DNA of 64,000 bases from contig JAJEKV010000042.1 in NCBI GenBank assembly GCA_021234155.1, positions 27,501-91,500 of the forward strand. The letters are read 5' to 3'. Below the pieces are notes generated by a model that was not told the DNA's origin, did not search any database, and worked only from the letters and a program-made list of their open reading frames with translations. A program made the position numbers and the translations under genes. Of the stretch, positions 24,161 to 33,570 are shown in pieces; the stretch's first letter is position 1; each line of letters opens with the position of its first letter. Source of the DNA: Isoetes taiwanensis. Taxonomy: Eukaryota > Streptophyta > Lycopodiopsida > Isoetales > Isoetaceae.

Positions 24161-25720
24161 ACGGGGGGGAGGCCGCCAACTTAGGCTTTAAGCGGCAATG
24201 TTGGCTCCGGCGGTCATATGCCGCAAAAAGCGGGCCGGGCGGAAAAAATCGGGGAGCCTAGACAAAAACAGGGCGAGCAATGTCCTCCAAGGCCGTAGTC
24301 ATCTGGAAGGCCGCCCGTTATCAACCTCGGCCGACGAAGAAGAAGCGATAAAGACCGCCGCCGCATCCACCATGTGCCGCTCCGTGCAGTCTTGCTTGGT
24401 CGGTGCGGGTCCGTCGCGTGGAATTGCGTGTTGCCGACACGCCAACCATCTCCCCTTGTCGTAAAAGGTCACTGCTGATGTGGCAGGCCGCCTGTTATCG
24501 GCCGTGGCGCGAGATGAGCCCGCCAAGTCGGGCTTGAGGCGTCAACGATGGCTCTCGGGCGGTCATGAGCCACAAACAGGATTAGCGGGCATATGCGGGG
24601 ATATGACATGGAAACCATATCGGAATGCCATCCAGAACCCGTAGTGACGTGGAAGGCCGCCCGTTATCAGCCAGTGCGCAAGAAGAGGCATTAAAGGCCG
24701 CCGCATCCACCAAGTAGTGCCGCTCCATGCGGCCCTGCCGAGGTCGATGCGGGTCTGGCGCGTGAAATGGCGCGTTGCCGACGTGGTAACCATCTCTCCT
24801 TGTTGTAAAAGGCCCGTGCCGAAGTGGCAGGCCGCCCCTTATCAGCCGTGGCGCAAGAGGTGGCCGCCAACTCGGGCTTGAGGCGGCAACCGTGGCTCCG
24901 GGCGGCCGTCCACCGCAAACGCATATCTGGCGGGGGCAAATGCGGGGATATGGCATGGAAGCCATATCCTAATGTCCTCCAAGACGTGTGGTGATGTGGC
25001 AGGCCTCCCGTGATCAGCCACAATGCGAGAAGGTGCAGAAAAGGCCGCCGCATCTACCAAGTGTCGCTCTGTGCGGTCCTGCTTGGCCGATGCGGGTTCG
25101 GCGCGTGAAAGGGCGTGTTGCGGGCGTGGTAACCATCTTCCCATGTCTTGGAAGACTCATGCTGATGTGTCAGGCCGCCCGTAATCAGACGTGGCGCAAG
25201 AGGAGGCCGCCAACTCGGGCTTGAGGCGGCAACGGTGGCTCCGGGCGGTCATGCACCGTAGGCGGGATCTTCTTGCGAACAAATCTTGGGGATATGACAA
25301 GGAAACCATATCGGAATGTCTCCAAGATCCGTAGTGATGTGGCAGGCCGCCCGTCCATCAGCCGTAGCGTGAAAAGACGCTGTAAAGGCCGCCGCATCTA
25401 CCAAGTGCCGCTCCGTGCGGCCTTGCGTGGCCGATGCGGGTCGGACGCGTGAAAGGGCGTGTCGCCGACGTTGTAACCATCTCCCCATGTCATCCAACAC
25501 CCGTGCTAATGTGGTAGGCGTCCCGTTCTCAGACTTGGCACGGGGGAGAGGCCGTCAACTCGGGCTTGGGGCGACAAAGGTGGCTCCGGGCGGTCATAGC
25601 GCCATGAACGAGGACCAGGTGGGGGCAAATGCGAGGAGACCACATGGAAACCGGGTCGGCACGTGACCAAAGACTGTGCAAACATGTCAGGCCACCCGTC
25701 ATTGGCCGGGGTACAGGAGG
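24161..25720. repeat. R3 array (unit III)
   Basis: About eight ~175 bp copies with GATGTGGCAGGCCGCC boxes, collinear with units I, II and IV. Confidence 0.85.
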
Positions 25721-26680
25721 AGGCGCCGAGGCGGGATTGGTGCGGCAAACTGTGACTCTGGGCCCAAGGAGGACAATCCAAAACGACCAGCCAAAGAGAA
25801 TGCAACCGGGGATGCCACCAACTTGGGCGGGGGAGCCAACTAACCGAGATGGAAGCCGCCAAGTCAGTGGGGAGCTAATAACAACGGCGATCCCAGGACA
25901 CCACCGAGTCCAGTGGCGAGGCAACCACCACCAAGTCCGGTGTGGAGGCAGCGGCGGCGCCCAAACACACGACCAAGTTGGGTGGGGGCGATCCACGACA
26001 CCACCAGTTGGGTGGGTAGCCATGTCATAGAGCCAAGCACCACGACACCACCCGGTCGGTTGGGTAGCCCGACTAAGCGAGCCAAAGGTCACCAAGTCGG
26101 TTGAGAGACCAAGGAGGACGATCCAAGTTGGGTGGGCAGCCAACTAACCCGAACCAAACACCACCCCAAGTCGGGTGGGCACCACCAAACACCACCCAAG
26201 TGGGGGTGGGCACCACCACCACCCGGTCACCAAGTTGGGTAGACCAAGACTATCCACCAAGTCAAACACCACCAAAAGTCGGTTGAAACACCAAGGAGGG
26301 CGATCCAAGTCGGGTGGGCAGCCAACTAACGAACCAAACACCACCAAGTCGGTTGAGAGACCAAGGGGACGGGCAGCCAACCAAACACCACCAAGTCGGG
26401 TGGGCAGCCAAACACCACCGAGTCGGGTGTGGGCAGCCAACCACCACCAAGTCAAATGGGGAGCCAAACTAACCCACCAGCCGAGCCACCAAGTCGGTGG
26501 GCAGCCAACTAGCCGAACCAAACACCACCGAAGTGGGTGGGCAGGGTGGGGGCAGCCAAACACCACCAACTCGGTGGGGGCAGCCAAACACCACCAACGT
26601 CAAACCAAGTCGTGGGTGGGCAAAAACACCAAACACCACCCGGTCCGGGTGGGCAGCCAACCACCCGCCACACCACCCGG
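25721..26680. repeat. R4 array, part left of the insertion (unit III)
   Basis: ACCACCAAGT-type repeats run to GGGCAGCCAACCACCC at about 26665. In unit IV the same point (about 49380-49400) continues directly into AGCCAAACACCACCAAGTGG. In this unit the continuation is found only after 33540. Confidence 0.85.
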
Positions 26681-26684
26681 TAGT

Positions 26685-27115
26685 GTCCGGACGCCTGCTT
26701 GCTTTGCTTTGCTTTTTGCTTTATCCAATTGCTTTGCTCGTTCTTCTCGGCCACAAATGATCGAATTCCCCCAAACTCGATCACTCCCTACGGATCGATG
26801 ACATGGCTGTCCGATTATTGGGGAATCATTCACGGTTGGCTTTGGGGGAGGAATGATGGAGTGTAATTGCGAAATTGAAGGAGGCAGGTTGGCGGGAACC
26901 ATCCCTCTCTTGCCATTCTCGAATTTGGTTACGGTGGAGAATCAAGTGATTGGAGTTTCTCATATTCATAATTTGAATGGATGAAGATGAGAAGAGACTG
27001 ATTTTCGTGAAATTGATGCTGCCGGAAGAAAGAGGGAATCAAGGAAACGCCAAAAGGGAATTGATGGAAGCGCTGCTAATTCCAAAGAATTAAGCCTCGG
27101 TGTGAGAAGAATTCA
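26685..27115. other. Left end of the element, no clear gene
   Basis: The first 60 bases hold TTTGCTTTGCTTTTTGC repeats. The rest is AT-rich with scattered coding-like composition (about 26990-27115), but no frame stays open long enough to support a call. It may hold the 5' exon or promoter of the transposase-like gene. Confidence 0.5.
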
Positions 27116-28457
27116 GGGAGATTTCAAAGGATATGCATGATTATTTTGAGGATCCGACAAAACATGCCAATGCTTTAGATAAGGCTGCTATTGTGGACCA
27201 GATTGTAAGAAAGATAAAACCAAATGTACCTTTACAAGTAAGCGTTGCGGCACAAAAGAGAGACAAAGGTTATGCAAAAAGTGATTGCTAATGTGAAGGA
27301 AACTATGCAACCGGTGCACAAAGCGAACCAACCAGAAAAGATTGACATTACGGCAGCAAAAGGTCAACTTTACAAATGGTTACATCCACGAGAGAATAAA
27401 CTTAATCATTCTGCGGTAGCCGGGCTGCTTGAAGTGCCTAGAAAATCTATTTGTGCAGCCTATAGAAGAAGAGTAATGGCGAGAAAGGGAATCAGGTCCC
27501 CGGTCTATGTTTTTGAGGAAGAAAAGGTCCGATTAAAAGGGTGATGAAGTGAAAAAGGTTGTCTCAGTTTTAAATTTGAAAACACAAGAGTTTCTCCATA
27601 CAAAAACATGTGAGGAAGTTTAAGACAGAAAATGGCAATAAAGTTGACCATCCAATCCATTTGCTTGAGGTCTCCCGTATTTATATCCGGAATGTTTACG
27701 TCACCGTTAATTTGTAGTGTTTGATAAAACTTTTTTCATGTTGAAGTTGAACAATTTATGCTTCACATGTTTTATGTATGAATTTGCTATCTGCATTGTT
27801 TCAGTCCCTATTGCTTTATAAATTTGCATTCAATGTCTCAAAGATCTTTGATTAATTACTTATTATGATTGATTTGCTTCATTGTTTCAAGATTTCATGA
27901 TTTTGCTTTATGCATTACAAAATGAATTTTACATGTTGTCTGCGAGCTCCAGTTCTATATGGCTTTCAAGCAACAATATCCACATATCAACATTGCACAA
28001 CAAACATTTGAGAGGCTGAAGCCTTCATTTGTTAGAAGACTTCATGAGAGGGAAACTTTGCTGCTTTGTCGATTATCACATCCATTTGGAATTTGTTCTT
28101 CAAACACTGAACAGAATAAGAAACAGACCCTAGAGGTGTTCATGAAAATTGTTCCTGCAATTGCAAAGTGTGTGTGGAGGCGGAGAAGGAGATGAATGCA
28201 AAGCTAAATTGATGACTTACAAGTCTACTAGTGAGTTGTGGAGGGAACTTGTATGTGAAAAGCAAGATCCCTTAGAAGAATGGCACAAGCATTCACTCGA
28301 TGGTTGCTTGTAAATCTTGTGGTTTGAAAAGGTACATTTAACATTCATGTATATCTATTTTGGAAATGAGCTAACGTTGTAGCTTTCGTTTATTGCCAAT
28401 CGTCCAAAGGAAAAGACAATGAAAGACATTTCTGTTGAGTGGAAACAGTTTGAGAAG
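27116..28457 (+). pseudogene. Transposase-like gene, N-terminal exons (broken)
   Basis: Several coding-like pieces fall in different frames. At about 27116-27286 one frame reads an acidic helical segment (EDPTKHANALDKAAIVDQIV) and ends at a stop after SDC. At 27245-27541 a frame of 99 residues contains KLNHSAVAGLLEVPRKSI, which looks like a helix-turn-helix, then RRRVMARKGIRSPVYVFEEE. At 27959-28195 a frame contains FKQQYPHINIAQQTFERLKP. The acidic/cysteine region continues in another frame to about 28331. A GT-AG intron fits 28332-28382, and the short exon 28383-28457 ends VEWKQFEK. The order (HTH-like, YP-x-I-x(4)-TFE-x-LKP, Cys region, then DDE core) resembles unclassified eukaryotic DDE transposases known to me only as hypothetical proteins. 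At least three frame changes are needed. Function is inferred; no family name is claimed. Confidence 0.55.
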
Positions 28458-28541
28458 GTATATTAATTTGTTTTAGTGTTATTTACTTTTTCTGAAACTT
28501 GTTTAGGACCTAACATCACCAAATTGTCTGCTGTATTGCAG

Positions 28542-29361
28542 CAAGAGCCTGGTAATTTGAAGGAGAGTTCAATTCGTAAGAGGGGAGGAAAAAAACCAAC
28601 TAAAGTCACAAGATTAGCATACAAGTCTGCTCCAGTACAAGAGTTTATTCAGTATGCCAACAAGACACTTGTGCAATTTGTTCCACATAATTACACGGCA
28701 CATTGGCAGGCAAAGCAATTTAAGCAATGCTTAGCCAACTTTCCAAAGAATACTATTGTATCAGTAATTGATTTTGCTGAGAACTATAGCCTCAAAATTC
28801 AGAAGGAAGTACAATCATGCCATTGGCATACCGACCAAATTACTATTCTTGTTCACATTACCTATAGACATCCTACAGAAAAGGAAGAGGAAGAATTTAG
28901 GAACACAGTCGCATCTTGTTCAGATCGAGAAACAAGTTCAGTACAGGATCGAAGAATAATTAAGGAGACACATTTTTACATTTCTGATTGCAAGGAGCAT
29001 TCAACTGAGTTTGTCAACCACTGCTTGAAAGTCCATGCACAGTGGCTGAAACAAATGAATATAGAGTACAGCAACCATGTTTTTTGGAGTGATGGTTGCA
29101 CATCTCAATTCAAAGGTGCCCTTACCCATACGGTACATAGGTAGAAATTTTGTGAACAATCCTACTCTGGAATATTTATGGTGTTTTTTTGCAAGTTCTC
29201 ATGGTAAAGGAGAACATGATGGAGCTGGAGCTGTTTTGAAATTAATTCTAGCAAAGGAGCAACTGAAGTATGATTCCTGGAAGCTGCAATGTGCTAAGGA
29301 TCTTAATGGAATTCCTAAAATGGTACATTGAAAACCATCCTTGTGCCAATGAAAAAAAGAG
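28542..29361 (+). pseudogene. DDE-transposase-like core (frameshifted)
   Basis: The exon starts after a clean GT-AG intron (28458-28541): the donor AAG|GTATATT and acceptor TATTGCAG|CAAGAG join VEWKQFEK to QEPGNLKESS in frame. The first frame runs to 29144 and contains VIDFAENYSL (28764-28793), then VFWSDGCTSQFKG (about 29080-29118). The two aspartates are 107 residues apart. Just after this the frame shifts, and the continuation to 29331 reads WCFFASSHGKGEHDGAGAV, which supplies candidate third acidic residues. A second shift near 29300 gives MEFLKWYIENHPC and leads to a donor at 29362. The acidic spacing and the DFAENY / SDGxxSQFK / HGKGEHDG landmarks fit an RNase H-like transposase that cuts and joins DNA in the nucleus. 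With two shifts it is non-functional as read; some shifts could be sequencing errors. Confidence 0.65.
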
Positions 29362-30213
29362 GTATTTTCTGGTAGGCTGGCCTAGTGTTTGCTTTGATGG
29401 AATTGCTTTGATGCTTTGCTTTTTGCTTTTGCTTTGACTAACTTTGCTTTGAATTGGCCTTGCATATGCTTTCTTTGCATTTTGCATTAAATTTGGCTTT
29501 CATTCATTTGGTTTCTCATTACATTTATCTTGGCTTTCATTCAATTTCCGATGCTTTTGGTTGTCTCATTACTTTTTGATTTTTACGCATTCATTAAATT
29601 TACTTTGATTATCTTTGCTCATGGAATTGCTTTGATGCTTTTTATCTTTGCTTTTTGCTTTTTTTTGCTTTTTGCTTTTGCTTTTGCTTTTGCTTTGATT
29701 AATGCTTTGACTAACTTTGCTTTGAATTGGCTTTGCATTTGCTTTCTGCATTCATTAAATTTGCTCTCTGCATTTGCTTTCTGCATTTATCTTGGCTTTC
29801 ATTCAATTCAGTGGGTTGTCTCATTACTTTTGATTTGATTTCTTTGCTTTGATTATCTTTGCTCTTGCATTTGCTGGAATTGCTTTGATGCTTTTGCTTT
29901 TTGCTTTTGCTTTTTTTTGCTTTTGCTTTGATTAATGCTTTGACTAACTTTGCTTTGAATTGGCTTTGCATTTGTTTTGCCAAGCATGTTTTCATGGAGA
30001 TTGGGATAATTGCATTCATTAAATTTGCTCTGCATTTGCTTTCCAATGCATTTATGTTGGCTTTCATTCAATTCCAGTGGATGTCTCATTACTTTTGATT
30101 TGTCGACTTTTACTTCTTTGATTATCTTTGCTAACAATTTGCTCTTGCATTTGCTTTCTGAATTTGCTTTGCTTTGCTTTTGCATTAACTTGCTTTGAGT
30201 CAATGCTTTCCAG
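29362..30213 (+). repeat. 852 bp intron filled with TTTGC-type repeats
   Basis: The donor AAGAG|GTATTTTC and acceptor CTTTCCAG|GTAC join codon AG+G (Arg) to YFWNIEAKD in frame. The interior is T-rich, with tandem GCTTTTGCTTTTGC and a longer unit (TTGACTAACTTTGCTTTGAATTGG ..., CATTCATTAAATTTGC, GGCTTTCATTCAATTC) repeated about three to four times at roughly 200-300 bp spacing. No gene is seen; short frames here are F/L/A/C-rich repeat translations. Confidence 0.7.
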
Positions 30214-30570
30214 GTACTTTTGGAATATTGAAGCTAAGGACATAGATAAGTCTGAAAAGAAGGAATGGAAAACTTTGAATGGGAGCTCAAAGTTCATAGT
30301 GATATTGTTACAACAGTTTACAATAGAGTGCACAATGATGTGCATTCAAAATCTGGCAACCAGGGGAAAAAAATTTATGTATGCCAGGTATATTCACATC
30401 TAACATTACATTGCACAATGATGTGCATTCAAAATGTGGCAACCAGGAAGAAAATTTTATGGTTGCCAGCTGTATTTTTTCACATCTTACACTTTTCTTG
30501 ACATTCCTTAACATCCATTGCCTCACAACTGTCTTCCAGGAACCTGCAAGAGCAGAACTCCAGTTAAGGT
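30214..30570 (+). pseudogene. Transposase-like gene, C-terminal exon(s)
   Basis: It opens in frame after the long intron with YFWNIEAKDIDKSEKKEW and then TLNGSSK. After one shift it continues with KVHSDIVTTVYNRVHNDVHS. A tandem duplication of about 83 bp (30329-30411 and 30412-30500) follows, each copy carrying CACAATGATGTGCATTC and TGGCAACCAGG. A further candidate acceptor CTGTCTTCCAG at 30530-30540 precedes TCKSRTPVK and a basic tail. The end of the gene is not certain; it converges with the minus-strand phosphatase gene. Confidence 0.5.
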
Positions 30571-31319
30571 AAGAAGATATGGCAAGCCAAGCAAATCAAG
30601 CAAATCAAGCAAAAAAATAAATTGCTTACCAGAAGTTCCATCATGGCAACTGCCTGTTTCACAGGAATAGCCCATCTTGGATTCTCCTGCACATGCTTGG
30701 AACACAAATCCAAAATATCAAAGTCTTCTTGTTTGACAATTTCTGGGGCAAGATGTTCTTTCACAAATTTTGTAGGCTCAGGACTTTCAGCCCAACCAAA
30801 CAATACATCCTTCATCTTTTCAAACCATTCTGTGCCCTCATCAAACTGAAATGAGCTAACTATTAAAGAATGGTACAATCGGTGAAAAAAAGATTTATCT
30901 GAGAGAATCATCCACCAACAAGACATTCTTCATTTCAGGATATGCTTCAATGACATAAGAAAGTGGCTTCAAATAGACCGGCTTGTGCGGATTGGTCGGG
31001 TGTGGATAAGGCAATTTCAAACATTGTGCTCCTTCCCAAATGAACTTGAACTTAATAAGATAATCTGCAGGCAACATCTGCTGCAGGCACTCAATGATGT
31101 TGTAGCGGTTCATACTGGACCAAATAGCAATTTCAAAATGTTCTAGGGCCCAGTCCATGAAATTATGCAAACCTGGTCTGCAAACCAGCACTTTGTTGGT
31201 TGTGTACAGTTTCTTCAGATTTGCAGGTATTGGTGTTCTGTGTTTGTCATGCTTATGCCAACTCTTCATAAGCACACCATTCAAATCAAGGACCAACAGT
31301 TTGTCTTTGTGCCTCCCTA
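30566..31319 (-). CDS. FCP1/NIF-type HAD phosphatase domain protein (two exons, cargo)
   Basis: The first visible exon (31319-30895) follows an acceptor TTTGTAG and encodes KDKLLVLDLNGVL, the HAD motif I region. The second conserved position is Asn (DLN), as in a plant branch of NIF-like proteins, instead of the usual DxD. Then come FEIAIWSSMNRYN (motif II-like) and NVLLVDDS (motif III). A second exon after a CATTTCAG acceptor (about 30847) encodes FDEGTEWFEKM ... APEIVKQEDFDILD and ends at MELL|GTAAGC (about 30630). FCP1/SCP-type enzymes dephosphorylate Ser/Thr, classically the RNA polymerase II CTD. With DLN, activity here is uncertain because the second Asp is the acid-base catalyst in the classical mechanism. 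The donor after VDDSLR is not a clear GT, so the splice model is tentative. The upstream start exon is not identified. It sits convergent with the transposase-like gene, which suggests it is cargo of the element. Confidence 0.7.
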
Positions 31320-31536
31320 CAAACAAGAGATACATTTTAAAAACACTTTAGACACAAACTAAGATATGACATTGTCAACTATGAAAAGATTACAGATTCA
31401 CATATTCAATGAAAACATTTTATTTTAATGAAAAGTTTACAGATTCTAATATTTAGAAAAGATTTTATTTTAACAGAAATCTTACAAATTGAAAATATGA
31501 CAATGTCAAATACAGAGTGGTTTACAGGTTCAAAGT
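31320..31536. other. AT-rich spacer between cargo genes
   Basis: About 215 bp of A/T-rich sequence with repeated GAAAAGATTTTATTTTAA- and TTACAGATTC-type words. It is likely intron or intergenic sequence; nothing else is seen. Confidence 0.5.
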
Positions 31537-32169
31537 TTAGCCCTTCCCATTATAGGCATCTAATATTCTTTCTATTGGAGTGCGTTTGTCACCTTTTGTA
31601 ACTTGCACCTTCTCAGCAACTACTTTGGGAATAGGTTTGATTGCTTTCTTCTTTTTTGCTGGCCTGCCAGCACGCTTCCTTGGAATTGCTGTATTCTTTG
31701 TTGCATCCTCTTGAACTTCTCTTCCATCCTCCTGATCAGCTTCTTTGTCTTGCTCATCCACTGCTGGTAATTCTGTTGTGGCATCTGCAATTGTGACCAC
31801 CAATTTGTCCAGCTCCTGCTGATCCACAATCTGTGGAGTTGTCTGTTCCACAGCATTCGATGTGAATATCTCGTTGGGAGTTACAGGATCAGGAAGAATA
31901 GTCTGCTGAGGTTCAAGGCTAGTTTCCTTGATATTGATTGTAGCTCTTCTCAACCTGCTCTTAATTCCCAAAGAAGCTCCTTCCCTCGAAGAACTTGGAA
32001 TATTTTCTAAAATACCTTCATATGCACGGTCAGAATCACCAGCATCTTCATTCACATCAGCAAATTCACCAAATTCATCTAAATCCACATAGTCATCATG
32101 TTTCCTTTTTGTTGGTAACTTTTCCTGCAAATAACATGACCAAAACTTTTCAACAAAAGCAATTTTCAC
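31537..32169 (-). CDS. Acidic protein with AT-hook-like motif (cargo, unknown function)
   Basis: The frame is 210 residues and ends at a stop at 31537. The first ~15 residues may be intron-derived; a plausible exon begins near KLPTKRKHDDYVDLDEFGEF. The body is acidic and low in hydrophobic residues (DEFGEFADVNEDAGDSD, EQDKEADQEDGREVQEDATK). Near the C-terminus lies RKRAGRPAKKKK (residues ~164-175), where the GRP core flanked by basic residues is the AT-hook signature for minor-groove DNA binding. It ends TPIERILDAYNGKG. A nuclear DNA-associated role is inferred from this motif only. It lies between the RING-type and phosphatase pieces on the same strand, so it could also be an exon of one of them. 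Confidence 0.5.
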   Translation of the reverse strand: MKIAFVEKFWSCYLQEKLPTKRKHDDYVDLDEFGEFADVNEDAGDSDRAYEGILENIPSSSREGASLGIKSRLRRATINIKETSLEPQQTILPDPVTPNEIFTSNAVEQTTPQIVDQQELDKLVVTIADATTELPAVDEQDKEADQEDGREVQEDATKNTAIPRKRAGRPAKKKKAIKPIPKVVAEKVQVTKGDKRTPIERILDAYNGKG

Positions 32170-32275
32170 AAATAAAGCAAAGCAAATAAATAATACTTAC
32201 TTTCTTAGATGATTCTTCTGTTTCTGTTCTTCTTTTTCTTCTCCTTCATTTGCATTGGTCTCTAAGCCAAGTTCT

Positions 32276-32982
32276 TCAAAAGAATTTCATTGGGACATCC
32301 ATAGAACAATCCAGGCATTTTTTATTCTCTACAAGAAGCAGGCTGCAAATTAAATGATAAGCATGTTGGCATGGTAGCACTGCACTAATCTTGTAGTCAT
32401 CTTGGAAAGCTAATCCACATGCAGAACATGGTATTTCATAACACAATGGCAACCTGCTTTGCAATAACTTGAACTGAATACAGGAGGCATTTACACTACT
32501 CAAGTTATAGCAATTAGCCCTGTAATTCTTCCATTTGAGCAGGTCCCTTTCTAGCACTCCATGTAATGCTTCCAATTCATTCTTCTTCTCAACTTGATGA
32601 TCATCCACCTTTTCAATAAGGCTCTCTAATTTCCTGCAATAGAATTTCTCCTGCATCAAGTCCTGCATCAAGTCCTCAATTCTTTTCTTATCAGAATCAG
32701 ACTTTTCTACTTTGGATTCCAAAAAATTGATCTCAGCACAAGAACCCGCTTATGTCTTCTCTGCTTGCTTGATCCACCGCAATATCTCTCTCATTCACAT
32801 GTAATACGTTTTAGGGTGATCTTGCTTGCAATGTCTGCCAGATCTTTCTTGCACAATTCAAATTCACCCTCCAACCTATTCACTTCTTCATCCAAGACCC
32901 TAACATTAAACATTAAGCTACCTCTGTTTAGCAAAGGAACAGCACTTGCCTGAGAGTAAACACATGCATTACTTGGCTTCAA
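32276..32982 (-). CDS. Coiled-coil RING-H2 finger protein (two pieces, cargo)
   Basis: An upstream piece (32982-32791) reads VLDEEVNRLEGEFELCKKDL, a heptad-like helix. The main piece (32722-32276, 148 codons) continues with charged helices (DKKRIEDLMQDLMQEKFYCR, KVDDHQVEKKNELEALHGVL). It ends with a complete RING-H2 pattern: C-x2-C-x15-C-x-H-x2-H-x2-C-x9-C-x2-C (CSACG ... PCQHAYHLIC ... KKCLDC). All eight zinc ligands are present. RING-H2 domains typically recruit E2 enzymes for ubiquitin transfer, so an E3-ligase-like role is possible. The frame stops shortly after the domain (DVPMKFF). The link between the two pieces crosses about 70 bp with a stop and no splice sites I can define. Its neighbours on the same strand are the AT-hook-like and phosphatase genes. 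Confidence 0.65.
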
Positions 32983-33134
32983 TGGTGTGGGATTTGGTGT
33001 GGTTCTTCTTTGCTTTGCCTGGAGGTCATTGTTTCGGCCGGGGAATGTTTTGGTTCGAGCTTAACTAGCTTCCTTGGGTACACAATCAACTTGTTCTTTA
33101 AATGAAACCCGGTTTATCTTGTGTTCGTCCGGGG
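32983..33134 (-). other. Short intergenic/intronic stretch in the element
   Basis: No stable frame. It contains CTTTGCTTTGCC on the plus strand at about 33008. Possibly an intron between the piece to the right and the coiled-coil protein. Confidence 0.4.
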
Positions 33135-33570
33135 TTAAAAGCTGCTTTCGACTACAATTCTCCCAAGTAAATGCAAAGGCAAATTTCTTCCCGAGCTCAT
33201 TGTTAAGCCCGGACCATGAGGATAAAGCTCTGAGATAAGAAAATCTAGCAGTTCTTTTAAATGAGGCTTCACATAAAATTTCTTAATTTTACCGTCGGCG
33301 GTGAAGCCATGATTCGAGACGATTCCCAATCCTCGTCGATAATTTGATCCTCCAACCATTTAATCCATTTCTGCGGTACCATTCCTTCGTCGAAGCTTCA
33401 TCCCATCGCCAGAGGTAGTTATGGCGCCAAAATTCTGATTCCGGAGCTAACCGAAATGTGAACCGAAAAAGTTTGCTTTTGCTTTGCTTTTTGCTTTGCT
33501 TTTTCGCGTTTTTTTGTACCCGACTAGTGATTTTATACCCCAAACACCACCAAGTCGTGTGGGTAGCCAA
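33135..33570 (-). other. Right end of element with weak coding-like sequence
   Basis: A 74-codon minus frame (33359-33135) reads KIKKFYVKPHLKELLDFLIS, which looks like genuine helical protein. It lacks an identifiable start context and I do not recognise it. Upstream, short overlapping frames around 33300-33450 may be a first exon. From 33470 to 33508 the plus strand is TTTGCTTTTGC-type repeat, followed by GTACCCGACTAGTG and the return of R4 at about 33540. Confidence 0.35.

Larger units (their letters stand above)
26681..33540. mobile_element. ~6.86 kb DNA-transposon-like insertion in the rDNA spacer
   Basis: This stretch interrupts R4 and is absent from the equivalent site in units II and IV. 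Its composition changes sharply from GC-rich spacer to AT-rich sequence. It carries a broken DDE-transposase-like gene on the plus strand and three cargo-type gene pieces on the minus strand, with TTTGC-rich sequence near both ends. The R4 words GCCACACCACCC (left) and CCAAACACCACC (right) could be a diverged target duplication, but R4 is so repetitive that this is weak. A poor terminal inverted match exists: TAGTGTCCGGAC at 26681 against the complement of GTACCCGACTAGTG at 33516. The exact ends are uncertain by about 20 bp. Confidence 0.75.

Noticed and set aside
26681-33540. TTTGC-rich stretches at both ends as terminal inverted repeats
   Set aside because: They are in the same orientation at both ends and also occur inside the element, so they are not inverted termini.
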